Assembly: GCF_004000865.1 (NCBI RefSeq) | Contig: NZ_BIMB01000030.1 | Span: 1-64,000 of the forward strand | DNA length: 64,000 bases | Direction: 5' to 3' | DNA from: Paenibacillus elgii NBRC 100335 | Lineage (GTDB): Bacteria; Bacillota; Bacilli; Paenibacillales; NBRC-103111 | The notes under the pieces: generated by a model | What the model was told of the DNA's origin: nothing | The model's input: only the letters and a program-made list of their open reading frames with translations | Database searches by the model: none | Shown: positions 7,129 to 16,083 of the stretch, piece after piece | Layout: each line of letters opens with the position of its first letter | Numbering within the stretch: the first letter of the stretch is position 1 | Made by a program: the position numbers and the translations under genes

Positions 7129-8634
7129 ATGGAGGGAGTGGAAAAGATTACTTTTTTGCCAGGAAGGAAAAGAAAAAATTTGAAATTCCTATCCCATTTT
7201 GTCCAGCGCTTCCGTCGATTGCAGTGGAAGCTGACCTTGTTTTATATCCTCACAACGATGGTTGTTCTGATCGTGCTCGAAATGGCGGGGTTTCTGATCA
7301 TGTTTGGCATAGCCAAATATAATGTCAGACAAACGCTTGCCTACGAAGTGGGGGTGGTGGCGCAGAACGTAGGCTCCAACTTCACGGGGCCCTTCATCAA
7401 CCGGAATCGGCTGTATGAAGCTCTGAGGGATTGGCGCTTGGAAAACGGTACCGAATTTCAGGGGTTTTCCGCAGTGGTCGATCCTGAAGGGCAGCTGATC
7501 GCTGTTGCAGGAGAGCATTGGGCCGAGGCGGGCGGATTCGGGGCAGGGCTGCCTGCAAGCGTGCAGAGGCACATTCGGACGGCTCTGGCTTTAGAGCCCG
7601 GCTCGATTCCCCTCATGAATACGTCTGCCTACGAGGAAAAGGGCGCCATCTATATTGTGGCTCCGATTGTCAATGCGAAGGAGATCAAGGGGGCCTTGGT
7701 GGTGAAAGCCGAACAGGTCCGGACGTCTGCGAACAATTTGTGGGAGTTTATACCGAAGGCCTTTCAATTTTTCGGCTTCAGCATCATTGCCTTTTTTATA
7801 GGCGCGGCGATTGTCGGTCTCGCCTTCGGAATCGTAACGTCGCGAAGTCTTGTGCGGCGTTTGCGAAGGATTCTGGCGTCGGCTGACCGATGGAGTCAAG
7901 GCGATTTTACCACCTTTGTTGACGATCCCTCCGGCGACGAGCTGGGGCGGCTGGCGCACCGGCTTAATCAAATGGCGAAGCAGCTGCAGCATTTGCTCCG
8001 GACGCGGCAGGACCTTGCGGCGCTGGACGAGCGCAACCGGCTCGCCAGAGAGCTGCACGATAGCGTGAAGCAGCAGATGTTTGCCGTCTCGATCTGGGTC
8101 AATACGGCCAAAACCTTGATCGGCCAGGATGAGCATGCGGCGCGTTCGCATCTGGTCGAGGCGGAAAAGCTGATACGCCAAACGCAGCAGGAGCTGCGTG
8201 CGTTAATCCATCAGCTGCGTCCGGTAGCCTTGGAGGGCAAGGATCTGGCACATGCCTTGGAGGATTATGTGAAGGTCTGGCAAGAGCAGACGGGGATTGC
8301 CGTAGAGGTGGAGGCGCACGGCGGGCAGCAGGTGTCGCCGCTTATTGAAGAAGCCCTCTTCCGCATCACCCAGGAGGCGCTGGCGAATATTGCCCGCCAC
8401 AGCCAGGCGAGCGCGATGAAGCTGTCGCTGGCGTGCGACGAGACGGTGACGCTCTCCATCCGGGACAATGGCTGCGGCTTCGATGTCCGCCTCGCAGACC
8501 GGCAGGGCGTCGGCCTGTCCTCCATGCGCGAGCGGGTGCAGGCGCTGGGCGGCCATATCGATATCCGCAGCGAGAAGGGACAGGGCACGACAATTGTCGT
8601 CCGCTGCCGGCAAACAGAGATTCAAGCGGTATAA
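7129..8634 (+). CDS. Sensor histidine kinase, NarL-type partner (HisKA_3)
   Basis: 501 residues if ATG 7129 is the start; GTG 7138 is an alternative and neither has a well-spaced ribosome binding site. TM1 about 35-61, an extracellular sensor region of ~150 residues, TM2 about 212-236, HAMP to about 290, then the HisKA_3 phosphoacceptor ERNRLARELHDSVKQQMF with His310 and a HATPase domain (DNGCGFD, GVGLSSMRERV). It autophosphorylates on His and passes phosphate to the response regulator 29 bp downstream. Architecture resembles LiaS/VraS-like envelope-stress sensors, but the sensor domain is larger. The signal is unknown. Confidence 0.9.
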   Translation: MEGVEKITFLPGRKRKNLKFLSHFVQRFRRLQWKLTLFYILTTMVVLIVLEMAGFLIMFGIAKYNVRQTLAYEVGVVAQNVGSNFTGPFINRNRLYEALRDWRLENGTEFQGFSAVVDPEGQLIAVAGEHWAEAGGFGAGLPASVQRHIRTALALEPGSIPLMNTSAYEEKGAIYIVAPIVNAKEIKGALVVKAEQVRTSANNLWEFIPKAFQFFGFSIIAFFIGAAIVGLAFGIVTSRSLVRRLRRILASADRWSQGDFTTFVDDPSGDELGRLAHRLNQMAKQLQHLLRTRQDLAALDERNRLARELHDSVKQQMFAVSIWVNTAKTLIGQDEHAARSHLVEAEKLIRQTQQELRALIHQLRPVALEGKDLAHALEDYVKVWQEQTGIAVEVEAHGGQQVSPLIEEALFRITQEALANIARHSQASAMKLSLACDETVTLSIRDNGCGFDVRLADRQGVGLSSMRERVQALGGHIDIRSEKGQGTTIVVRCRQTEIQAV

Positions 8635-8663
8635 AAGACCTTTTTTCGAATGGAGCGGGCAAC

Positions 8664-9329
8664 ATGACAAAGACGGAACCGATCACAATTCTGATTGTCG
8701 ACGATCACTCGATTGTACGTCAGGGTTTATGCGCATTGTTCAAGATTCAGCCCGATTGCCGGGTCGTAGGCGAAGCCGATTCAGGAGAAAGCGCCGTCCG
8801 CTTGGCCGCCGAGCTTGTGCCTGACGTCGTTCTTATGGATCTGGTGATGCCCGGCATAGATGGTGTAGAGGCTACGAGGCAGGTCAAGCAAGTCAGTCCC
8901 CGTTCTCAGGTGATAGTACTGACCTCTTATCATGAGGACGAGCATATTTTTCCGGCTCTGCGCGCCGGTGCGCTCTCTTACGTGCTCAAGGATATCGAGC
9001 CGGAACAACTGGTCGAGACCGTGCGCAGAGCCGTACACGGCGAGTCGATGATGCATCCGCGCGTGGCTGCGCGGGTCGTTCAGGAGATACGCGATACGCG
9101 TCGGACGGATGACAGCCCGTTCGCCGAGTTGAGCGAACGCGAGCTCGAAGTGCTGCGCCTGATCGCAGGCGGGCTGACGAACGCAGAGATTGCCGAGCGC
9201 CTGATCATCAGCGAGAAGACGGTGAAAGGCCACGTCAGCAATATTTTAAGCAAGCTGCATATGCTGGACCGCACCAAAGCAGCCGTTTTCGCTTGGCAGC
9301 AGGGACTCATGCGCCCGGATGAACAGTGA
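8664..9329 (+). CDS. Response regulator, NarL/FixJ family
   Basis: 221 residues. Receiver domain with acidic pocket VDDH and phosphoacceptor Asp59 (VLMDLVMPG), the conserved Thr/Ser in VLTSYHED and Lys in YVLKDIE. It is followed by a LuxR-type helix-turn-helix (LSERELEVLRLIAGGLTNAEIAERL, cut here to its core LSERELEVLRLIAGG) at about 155-215. It is the cognate partner of the kinase immediately upstream. Likely targets include the two tandem membrane proteins downstream, although a terminator-like hairpin at 9426 separates them. Confidence 0.93.
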   Translation: MTKTEPITILIVDDHSIVRQGLCALFKIQPDCRVVGEADSGESAVRLAAELVPDVVLMDLVMPGIDGVEATRQVKQVSPRSQVIVLTSYHEDEHIFPALRAGALSYVLKDIEPEQLVETVRRAVHGESMMHPRVAARVVQEIRDTRRTDDSPFAELSERELEVLRLIAGGLTNAEIAERLIISEKTVKGHVSNILSKLHMLDRTKAAVFAWQQGLMRPDEQ

Positions 9330-9425
9330 GAGCTGCGTTTCTTCCCCTCTCTATCGCCTCAGGCAATCCTTCCTTTCTCTCGTAGCATTCGTTTTTCCTT
9401 CAGCATTCACCTATCTTCTCCTCTG

Positions 9426-9458
9426 CCGGCTCCCCTTTGAAGGGGAGCCGGTTCTGTT
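9426..9458 (+). terminator. Terminator after the two-component operon
   Basis: CCGGCTCCCCTT / AAGGGGAGCCGG with a 2-base loop (9426-9451), followed by TTCTGTTT. The rest of 9330-9629 contains no other gene or clear signal. Confidence 0.7.
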
Positions 9459-9629
9459 TATGACGGACCTCTGGTCGGGGGGATAAACAGATCTGCAGAC
9501 GCGTCCCATTTTCGCTTGGCTGCCCTATGATTAAGGAGGAACAGGTCACGTTCTCCATATGGCGGAAGGGTCCGCTGTGGATGGCCGCCGGTTCATAATT
9601 CGATTCTTGGAAATAGGGAGTTGTTCTTG

Positions 9630-10721
9630 ATGGATACCGCGAAAAATTCTCTCCTGCAAGCAACCGGCAATCCGTCTTCGCGGGTCGTACGGTGGCCGTC
9701 CTGGATCGGTTACGCTGCGGCTGCTTGGTCATTGGTTTATGGGCTGCTAGGCTTATACTGGGCTTTAGGGGGCAGCGGCTTTCCCTTCGGCGAAGGGGAT
9801 TCCCAGCCCAATATGTCGTTCTTGGGCGGTTTGCAAGCGAAGAGCGGAGCGCCGTGGATAGCCGCTCTTGGTTTCGTTGGCGCTTTCGTGGCAGTAGCGG
9901 CAACGCGGCTGCAGCAGAAAGGAATCGTTCGTACGGCCGTTCTGGCTTTCGCTTGCGCCGCTTCGGCCATCCTGCTGATCGTCATTCCGGATGCCAGAAT
10001 CATTATGGCCGTCGGGTATGCGCCTATATGTCTGATCGGTGCTCCTTTCGATTGGCCACCGGTCAATTATTTGGAGAAAGCCTTCCCTTGGGAAGTGATT
10101 AACCAGTTCATTTGCATGGCAGGCGGGTTCCTGTGGGCCGGGGCGGCTCTCGCTTCCTACCGCCGATCCCGGCAAGCCTGCGGGAGCTGCGGCCGGACGG
10201 GCAGCAGCGCCACTGCGGGCTGGACAATACCCGAAGCTGCGGCGCGTTGGGGGAGATGGGCCGTCTACGTAGCATTTGTCTTACCGTTCGGCTATGCCGG
10301 GATGCGGTGGGCGTGGGCTTTTGGCATCCCTCTCGGAATTGATCGGGAGCTCCTTCAGGAGCTTCACACCAACGGTCTATGGCTGGCCGGAGCGGGCTTG
10401 GCAACCGTAGCAGCCGGCGGCTCGGTGCTAACCTTGGGGCTCATCCAACGCTGGGGCGAGATCTTCCCGCGTTGGACGCTGGGACTGTCCGGCAAGCGTG
10501 TTCCTCCGGCGCTTGCGATTGTTCCCGCAACCTTTATTACCGTCGTGGTGATGACCGGCGGGCTGACGGTCATCCGCATGAATTGGTCTGGTTTTCTCAG
10601 CGGCGCTTTTATGACCAATCCGATGATGTGGTGGCCGGTTTGGGGGATCTCGCTGGGAGCGGCTACGCTTGCCTATTATTACCGCAGACGCGGGCAGTGC
10701 TCAGTGTGCGGCCGTGAATAA
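9630..10721 (+). CDS. Polytopic membrane protein with two CxxC knuckles (paralogue 1)
   Basis: 363 residues from ATG 9630, 9 bp after GGGAG. About eight hydrophobic helices. Two short cysteine motifs, ACGSCGR after the fourth helix and QCSVCGRE at the C-terminus, both follow Arg-rich turns (YRRSRQ, YYYRRRG). They should lie on the cytoplasmic side and could together form one four-cysteine zinc site. A conserved PSWIGYAAAAWSLVYG opens the first helix. Tandem paralogue follows 27 bp later. Family and function are not recognised; the neighbouring kinase suggests it may act in the same signalling unit. Confidence 0.75.
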   Translation: MDTAKNSLLQATGNPSSRVVRWPSWIGYAAAAWSLVYGLLGLYWALGGSGFPFGEGDSQPNMSFLGGLQAKSGAPWIAALGFVGAFVAVAATRLQQKGIVRTAVLAFACAASAILLIVIPDARIIMAVGYAPICLIGAPFDWPPVNYLEKAFPWEVINQFICMAGGFLWAGAALASYRRSRQACGSCGRTGSSATAGWTIPEAAARWGRWAVYVAFVLPFGYAGMRWAWAFGIPLGIDRELLQELHTNGLWLAGAGLATVAAGGSVLTLGLIQRWGEIFPRWTLGLSGKRVPPALAIVPATFITVVVMTGGLTVIRMNWSGFLSGAFMTNPMMWWPVWGISLGAATLAYYYRRRGQCSVCGRE

Positions 10722-10748
10722 TCGCTTCGAACGAAGAGGAGGATCGGT

Positions 10749-11813
10749 ATGGAGATGACATCGCCCCAACGTAAGAACAAACCGAAAAAAATCGGCTTTA
10801 ACGGGTGGCCGTCCTGGATCGGATCTGGCGCGATCGTCTGGTCGGCGCTCTATGGAGCTCTGCATCTGTACTGGCTTCTAGGAGGGCCCGGGTACCCCTT
10901 CAAGGATCAGCCGCCGGGATTGTTCTCGGCCATGGTGACCTATCTTCCGGCCCAAGCCGGAGGTGCCGTCTTTGTCGTTCTGTGTGTCTTGGGCATCGGT
11001 GCTGGCCTTGCCATGCAGCGGCCGTGGGGAACAGTCGTCCCCCGGTGGATGATCCTCGCCTATGCCTGGGGAGTGGCTGGCGCCTTGCTTCTCTTGGTGC
11101 CGGATATCGGCTTGATTGCATTCATGGCTTATGCCTTCCTGTTCAAAGGCCAATGGAGCTGGCAGCTGTCGAATCAGCTCCTGTGCATGATCGGTGCGCT
11201 CCTCTGGATCTTTGCTGCAATGGCGTATCGGCGAAGAGTGCGTCATGCCTGCGAATATTGCGGACGAACGGAGAACGGAACATCGGTTCCGCTTGTCCGC
11301 TGGGGGCGCTGGATGACCTGGATCGCCGCTCTCGCTCCGCTACCGTATGCCATGTCGCGCTTCGCCTGGGCGCTGAATATCCCGCTCGGGATCGACCCGC
11401 AAGACCTTCAGCATTTTTCAGAAGCAAATGAAGCGGCTCATGTCATAGAATGGGTGTTCGGCACGGTATGTCTTGGCGGCGGCCTCCTTACGCTCGGATT
11501 GATCCGGCGATGGGGGGAGGTCTTTCCCCGCTGGTTTCCGTTCGTTGGCGGCAAAAGGGTGCCGATTTCGCTCGCGGTGATTCCCGCCACGGGCGTAGCT
11601 ATTGCGGTGACTGCGGCGGGCTTTGTCTTTACCGTATCTTTTTTCGCCGCCACCCTTGGGCTCATGCCGGTGGATGACATGGTGCTCCGCCAGCTCTATG
11701 GCGCAGTAGGCCCGATGCTGTCCTGGGTACCGTGGGGGCTGGCGCTTGGTCTTGCTGCCATAGCCTACTATTACCGGCGGCGCGGTCCATGCAATCATTG
11801 CGGGAAGGCGTAA
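10749..11813 (+). CDS. Polytopic membrane protein with two CxxC knuckles (paralogue 2)
   Basis: 354 residues starting after GAGGAGGATCGGT. It has the same plan as the preceding gene: WPSWIGSGAIVWSALYGAL at the first helix, the conserved region RFAWALNIPLGIDPQDLQ, LTLGLIRRWGEVFPRW and GKRVP. The Cys knuckles ACEYCGR and PCNHCGK follow RRR-type turns, and there are about eight helices. The shared blocks (PLGID, RWGE-FPRW, GKRVP, AYYYRRRG) show a tandem duplication retained with all four cysteines, arguing for a structural metal site. Function unknown. Confidence 0.75.
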   Translation: MEMTSPQRKNKPKKIGFNGWPSWIGSGAIVWSALYGALHLYWLLGGPGYPFKDQPPGLFSAMVTYLPAQAGGAVFVVLCVLGIGAGLAMQRPWGTVVPRWMILAYAWGVAGALLLLVPDIGLIAFMAYAFLFKGQWSWQLSNQLLCMIGALLWIFAAMAYRRRVRHACEYCGRTENGTSVPLVRWGRWMTWIAALAPLPYAMSRFAWALNIPLGIDPQDLQHFSEANEAAHVIEWVFGTVCLGGGLLTLGLIRRWGEVFPRWFPFVGGKRVPISLAVIPATGVAIAVTAAGFVFTVSFFAATLGLMPVDDMVLRQLYGAVGPMLSWVPWGLALGLAAIAYYYRRRGPCNHCGKA

Positions 11814-11961
11814 GACGGGGCCGAGAGCAGGGAAGCGCCGCAATTACGAGGCCCGTGGGGCGGTGGGGCGCGTTTCGCTGTACCTTACTCGGATCGGCGA
11901 GCATAAACTGTAAACCAGCTGTGGCTTTTGATCATTTGGCAAGGGAAGGACAGTTCATCCC

Positions 11962-12426
11962 ATGGTAACCATAGTTGATGCTAGAACGGAAGATCAGGCG
12001 TTTCTTTATGAACTGTATCGCAGTACGCGAATCGAAGAAGTATCCGCCTGGGGCTGGGGGGACGGGGAGCTCGACGCGTTTTTGCGTATGCAATTTGACC
12101 TCCGGCAGCGATCATATGCGCTCCAATACCCTCTGGCCCAACATGGTATTATTTTACAAAACGGCGTAAGGGTAGGAGGAATCATTCTGCAGGAGACGCC
12201 TCATGAAATTCGTTTGATCGACGTGTCCCTTGTACCGGAATACCGAGATGGCGGTATCGGGACGGCTCTCTTGAAGAGACTGCAGGAAACGGCCGCAGCA
12301 CGTGGGAAACCCATCCGGCTCCATGTCATCCGTTCCAATGCAGCCGTATCTTTATACGAGCGTCTAGGCTTTCGTTTGGCTGAGGGAGACGGAATTTACG
12401 CAGCCATGGAGTGGAGCACAAATTGA
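11962..12426 (+). CDS. GNAT family N-acetyltransferase
   Basis: 154 residues. The C-terminal half has the acetyl-CoA pyrophosphate-binding segment VPEYRDGGIGTALLKRL (motif R/Q-x-x-G-x-G/A) and the following NAAVSLYERLGFRLAEGD, both diagnostic of GNAT enzymes. The N-terminal region is similar to acetyltransferases found beside tail-collar proteins in other Firmicutes. The acceptor substrate cannot be predicted. It ends 21 bp before a tail-collar gene and is probably co-transcribed with it. Confidence 0.88.
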   Translation: MVTIVDARTEDQAFLYELYRSTRIEEVSAWGWGDGELDAFLRMQFDLRQRSYALQYPLAQHGIILQNGVRVGGIILQETPHEIRLIDVSLVPEYRDGGIGTALLKRLQETAAARGKPIRLHVIRSNAAVSLYERLGFRLAEGDGIYAAMEWSTN

Positions 12427-12447
12427 TGAAAAATAGGAGGAATTCAA

Positions 12448-12945
12448 GTGGCAGATCCTTTTCTGGGCGAAATCCGGTTGTTTGCTTTTACCTTTGCACC
12501 GGACGGATGGGCGTTTTGCGACGGTCAATTGCTACCTATCAATCAAAACCAAGCCTTATTTTCCCTGCTAGGAACTACGTACGGGGGGAATGGGACAACC
12601 AATTTCGCTCTTCCCGACTTGCAAGGCAGAGTAGCGATCCATCGGTCAGCCAGCTTCACGCAGGGCCAGACGGGAGGCGAGGTATCGCATACCCTGACGA
12701 TTCCCGAACTGCCGAGCCATACGCATCAAGCGATAGGGAGCTCGGATGCCGCCAACAGCGTTCTTCCTGTCAATAGCACGTGGGCGCTCGCCGATAGTCT
12801 GACGTATAACCAATCCGGGAACTCGCAGATGAGCCCGACCGCCATCAGTTCTGTCGGCGGCAATCAGCCGCACAATAATATGCAGCCTTTTCTTGTGCTG
12901 AATTACTGCATCGCCTTGAGAGGGATATTCCCGTCCCGGCCTTGA
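12448..12945 (+). CDS. Phage tail collar domain protein (MdpB-like)
   Basis: 165 residues from GTG 12448, after TAGGAGG at suitable spacing. It begins MADPFLGEIRLFAFTFAPDG with WAFCDGQLLPI and LFSLLGTTYGGNG-T-FALPDLQGR, the classical tail-collar fold of microcystin-dependent-protein-type genes, and closes with QPFLVLNYCIALRGIFPSR. Homologues occur in bacterial chromosomes, often several in tandem with a GNAT gene, outside any prophage. Here there is one copy and no other phage gene nearby, so a structural or surface role is more likely than a phage tail. Confidence 0.88.
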   Translation: MADPFLGEIRLFAFTFAPDGWAFCDGQLLPINQNQALFSLLGTTYGGNGTTNFALPDLQGRVAIHRSASFTQGQTGGEVSHTLTIPELPSHTHQAIGSSDAANSVLPVNSTWALADSLTYNQSGNSQMSPTAISSVGGNQPHNNMQPFLVLNYCIALRGIFPSRP

Positions 12946-13016
12946 ATCCGGAATCCGGAATTTGTACAATTAGGCTCCTTTATAGTCAGTTGACCACTTC
13001 TTGTCTGCTTTTGGCG

Positions 13017-13024
13017 CATACACT
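13017..13024 (+). promoter_or_regulatory. Possible sporulation sigma -10 (CATACACT)
   Basis: CATACACT matches the sigma-E -10 pattern CATACAnT and lies 35 bp before the collagen-like gene. No convincing -35 is seen, so this is tentative. Confidence 0.25.
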
Positions 13025-13051
13025 GGTCAAATAGCGGGAGGAGGGATGGTC

Positions 13052-14353
13052 ATGTCAGGATGTAAATGTAGATTCGTTGACCGAAGAAAGGTCGTGCATC
13101 GAAGAAAAGTCGAGCATCAAGGGAGATGCCCGGGCGAAGCGAAGAAAAAGAGCTTGAATTGCAAAAGATTCCTGTTGAAATTGATCAGACAGCGTTGCTT
13201 TTTGGTGCGTCGGGGTTTGCGAGGACCGAGAGGCTTCAAAGGCGAGCAAGGGCTTCAAGGTGTACCAGGACCCCAGGGGCCTCAAGGTCCACAAGGAGCA
13301 CAAGGAGCGCAAGGAGCACAAGGAGCGCAAGGAGCACAAGGAGCACAAGGAGCACAAGGAGCACAAGGAGCGCAAGGAGCACAGGGAGCGCAAGGAGTGC
13401 AAGGTCCAGCTGGCCCGCAGGGAGCTGGTGGCGCGCTTGGCGTTTATGGGGACGGCTCGGCGGGTGAGCTCATCGTCGTTAGCGGACAGGTGCTGGATCT
13501 GAGCACCCCCGGAGGTCTTGCCGTACTGCCTGCCGGGCTGAACCTGCAATTCTCCAGAATCGAAATTGCAGGCTCGCTCATTGTTCCAAGCGGCATCGTG
13601 CTGCAATCCACGGGCGATATTACCATAACAGGGATCGTAAATGTCCTGACGGGCTCTGCAGACTCGGGCAACGGCTCCCCGAATCCCGGCGTATCGGTTG
13701 CGGAGGCAGGGCCGTATAACGGCGGAATCGGACTCCATACGCTCCAGGCTTCACAGGTGATTCCGAAGGCCGCGGCCGGAGGTGCGGGAAGCCGGGTGCT
13801 GCTGGGAGGCGGCGGCGAGGGTGGCGGCGGTCTAGTCCTGCTTGCGAAAGGGCAGGTTTTAATCGCAGGCGGGGCTGTTGTAGCTGCAAACGGCAGCAAC
13901 GGCACGAACCCTCAAATTGCCGGAAAAGGCATTGTCGGAAGCGGTGGAGGTGCAGGCGGGGTCATTGTCATCGTTGCGAAAGGCGGGCTGACCATTGCCG
14001 GGACGGTCGCTGCAAACGGCGGCAACGGAGCCGACGGCTGGGATGGCAACGGCGGAGATGGCGAGGGAGGCGGCGGAGGCGGCAGCGGCGGAATTATCCA
14101 TCTGATTTCTTCAAGCTCGCCCAATATTACGGGAACGATGCAGTTCAATGGCGGCACGGGTGGAGGTAACGCACCCGGGGTTACCGGCATCCTTACCGTT
14201 GGCGGAGGCGGAGGGGCTTGCGGCGGCAACGGCGGCAATGGCGGAGGAACCCCCGTTACCGGGCAGCCGGCGGTTGCGTCCCAACCGGGGCAGGCCGGTC
14301 AACTGGTGCAAACGATAACGCCCGAGCCTGAAAATCTGTTTATTGTTTTATGA
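13052..14353 (+). CDS. Collagen-like Gly-X-Y repeat protein with Gly-rich C-terminus
   Basis: 433 residues from ATG 13052, about 6 bp after GGGAGGAGGG; ATG 13046 touches that site. The N-terminal ~60 residues are basic with Cys (SGCKCRF). A Gly-X-Y tract runs from GLRGPRGFK through GPQ x3, eleven consecutive GAQ triplets, GVQ, GPA and GPQ. The remaining ~290 residues are very Gly-rich with beta-strand-like segments ([28 protein letters not shown]). No signal peptide is visible. Collagen-like proteins in spore formers often coat the exosporium; that role is inferred, with only a weak sporulation-type -10 to support it. Confidence 0.85.
   Translation: MSGCKCRFVDRRKVVHRRKVEHQGRCPGEAKKKSLNCKRFLLKLIRQRCFLVRRGLRGPRGFKGEQGLQGVPGPQGPQGPQGAQGAQGAQGAQGAQGAQGAQGAQGAQGAQGAQGVQGPAGPQGAGGALGVYGDGSAGELIVVSGQVLDLSTPGGLAVLPAGLNLQFSRIEIAGSLIVPSGIVLQSTGDITITGIVNVLTGSADSGNGSPNPGVSVAEAGPYNGGIGLHTLQASQVIPKAAAGGAGSRVLLGGGGEGGGGLVLLAKGQVLIAGGAVVAANGSNGTNPQIAGKGIVGSGGGAGGVIVIVAKGGLTIAGTVAANGGNGADGWDGNGGDGEGGGGGGSGGIIHLISSSSPNITGTMQFNGGTGGGNAPGVTGILTVGGGGGACGGNGGNGGGTPVTGQPAVASQPGQAGQLVQTITPEPENLFIVL
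13280..13400 (+). repeat. 9-bp repeats encoding Gly-Ala-Gln
   Basis: Eleven consecutive copies of GGAGCACAA or GGAGCGCAA within the collagen-like gene. Near-identical 9-bp units favour replication slippage, so the length probably varies between strains without breaking the frame. Confidence 0.9.
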
Positions 14354-14380
14354 TTTAAAATGTTAATAAAATCTTTATCT

Positions 14381-14416
14381 TTACCTTACTTCTTTTTAAA
14401 CGTTATTCTTTATCCT
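14381..14416 (+). promoter_or_regulatory. Leader box 1 upstream of vanY-like gene
   Basis: A 36-bp block beginning TTACCTTACTTCTTTTTAAA matches 30 of 36 positions at 17185-17220. It contains closely spaced TTAC half-sites of the kind OmpR-family regulators such as VanR recognise. It ends in TATCCT, 32 bp before the vanY-like ATG. Control by the adjacent VanR-like protein is inferred. Confidence 0.5.
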
Positions 14417-14447
14417 TACAGGATGAAAGCGTAAGGAGGAAACGTAG

Positions 14448-15335
14448 ATGAAGAAGTGGGTTTTTTTGCTTGTCATGCTTTTGCCGCTGGGGTGTGAAGC
14501 CATTCAACAGGAGCCGCAAGCCATAAACGTGGAATACAGTAATACGGGCGACCAAGCCCGGGAGGCGGCTCCCCAAAAGAAGGCTCCAACGAAGACTCAA
14601 ACAAAGGCTCAAACGATAAAAGTAACCAAAAGCCAGGTTTACCAAGGCAATCTGCTGCTGGTCAACAAGCAGTATCCGGTGCATGAAGAGGGCGTTACGG
14701 CCGATGTGGTCAACCTGTTTCGGGATAAGGAGCTGACCCAGGGATACGTGGTGCTCGATAAGACGATCCGGCTGTCGCAAGACGTGGCGCAAAAATTTCA
14801 AACGATGGTCAATGCCGCCGCCAAAGAAGGCGTGAGCAGTTTTATGATCAGCAGCGGCTACCGGGACAACAAAGAACAAGGCCAGCTGTATAAAAGTATG
14901 GGCGCCGATTATGCGCTGCCTGCGGGCTACAGTGAGCATAACTTAGGCTTATCCCTCGATATCGGATCGACGCAAACGGAGATGAACCGCGCCCCGGAAG
15001 GAAAATGGCTGCAAAAAAACGCTTGGGCTTACGGATTTATTTTGCGCTATCCCAAGGACAAGACGGAGATCACGGGCATTAAATACGAGCCGTGGCATTT
15101 TCGCTATGTCGGCTTGCCGCATAGTGCGATCATGCAGGAGAAAAACTTGACGTTGGAGCAATATTTGGATTTCCTGAAGGAGCAAAAGAAGGTTTCGGCG
15201 ACGGTAGAGGGCAAAGCCTACGAAGTCTCGTATTATCCCGTGTCCGGGAATACGTCGATTCCGGTGCCGGTCGGCCGCAGCTATGAACTATCGGGAAACA
15301 ATATGGACGGCGTCATTGTAACCTTGCTTCCATGA
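14448..15335 (+). CDS. VanY-type D,D-carboxypeptidase lipoprotein (M15B)
   Basis: 295 residues. A lipoprotein signal ends LPLGC with Cys16. A Lys/Thr/Gln-rich linker reaches about residue 60, then the M15 peptidase domain shows SSGYRDNKEQGQLY, zinc ligands in SEHNLGLSLD (His164, Asp171), and EPWHFRYVG with Glu214 and His217. VanY enzymes remove the terminal D-Ala from peptidoglycan precursors or cross-links outside the membrane. AAGGAGG precedes the start. It heads a gene set with VanR-like and VanS-like proteins, but no vanH, ligase or vanX is present, so glycopeptide resistance of the classic type is not encoded here. Confidence 0.88.
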   Translation: MKKWVFLLVMLLPLGCEAIQQEPQAINVEYSNTGDQAREAAPQKKAPTKTQTKAQTIKVTKSQVYQGNLLLVNKQYPVHEEGVTADVVNLFRDKELTQGYVVLDKTIRLSQDVAQKFQTMVNAAAKEGVSSFMISSGYRDNKEQGQLYKSMGADYALPAGYSEHNLGLSLDIGSTQTEMNRAPEGKWLQKNAWAYGFILRYPKDKTEITGIKYEPWHFRYVGLPHSAIMQEKNLTLEQYLDFLKEQKKVSATVEGKAYEVSYYPVSGNTSIPVPVGRSYELSGNNMDGVIVTLLP

Positions 15336-15387
15336 TCGGAAGTTCTGGTACAATGGAATGGTTAACTCTATGCAGAGGGTGAATGCG

Positions 15388-16083
15388 ATGAAGCGTATCA
15401 CGATTTTGATCGCGGATGACGAGACGGCGATTGCCGATTTGATCGGATTGCATCTAGCCAAAGAAGGCTACCATGTCATTAAAGCGGCGGATGGGCAGGA
15501 AGCGATTCAGGCCGTTCAGGCGCATTCGATCGATCTGGCGATTTTGGATATTATGATGCCCAAAGTGGATGGCTACGAAGTGACCCGGCAAATCCGGGAA
15601 ACGAATCATATGCCGATCATTTTCCTGAGCGCGAAAACGTCCGACATGGATAAAATCGCAGGCTTGGTGAGGGGAGCGGACGATTATATGACCAAGCCGT
15701 TCAACCCGATGGAGCTGATCGCCCGCGTGAACGCCCAACTGCGCCGTTCCAGACTGCTCAGCCAAGCGTCGGCGGAGAACAAGCCCGTGCTGGAAGCGGG
15801 AGGCTTGGCCATTTATCCCGATCAGCGTACGGTTACCTTATATGGCGAACCGGTCGATCTCACGCCGAAAGAGTTCGATATTCTGTATCTGCTGGCCAGC
15901 TATCCGAAGAAAGTGTTCAGCGCGGAAAATATTTTTCAGCAGGTGTGGGGCGAAGATTACTATGAAGGCGGCAATACGGTGATGGTTCATATCCGGAAGC
16001 TGAGGAAAAAATTACAAGAGGATGAACGGAAACATAAGCTGATCAAAACGGTATGGGGGGTGGGATATACATTTAATGGCTAG
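15388..16083 (+). CDS. VanR-like OmpR-family response regulator
   Basis: 231 residues from ATG 15388 (GAGGG ribosome site); ATG 15358 would add 10 residues. Receiver with ADDE pocket, phosphoacceptor Asp54 (AILDIMMPK), FLSAK and GADDYMTKPFNPMELIARV, then a winged helix (LTPKEFDILYLLASYPKKV, VHIRKLRKKL, IKTVWGVGYTF). The closest recognisable family is VanR of glycopeptide-type clusters. It overlaps the kinase start by 8 bp, indicating translational coupling. Likely targets are the duplicated leader boxes before the vanY-like gene and before the ABC transporter genes. Confidence 0.88.
   Translation: MKRITILIADDETAIADLIGLHLAKEGYHVIKAADGQEAIQAVQAHSIDLAILDIMMPKVDGYEVTRQIRETNHMPIIFLSAKTSDMDKIAGLVRGADDYMTKPFNPMELIARVNAQLRRSRLLSQASAENKPVLEAGGLAIYPDQRTVTLYGEPVDLTPKEFDILYLLASYPKKVFSAENIFQQVWGEDYYEGGNTVMVHIRKLRKKLQEDERKHKLIKTVWGVGYTFNG

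Noticed and set aside
12448-12945. Prophage tail region
   Set aside because: Only one collar-domain gene next to a GNAT gene; no capsid, terminase, integrase or lysis genes around it.
13280-13400. Short regular repeats considered as a CRISPR array
   Set aside because: Units are 9 bp, contiguous, without spacers, and encode Gly-Ala-Gln in frame within a collagen-like gene.
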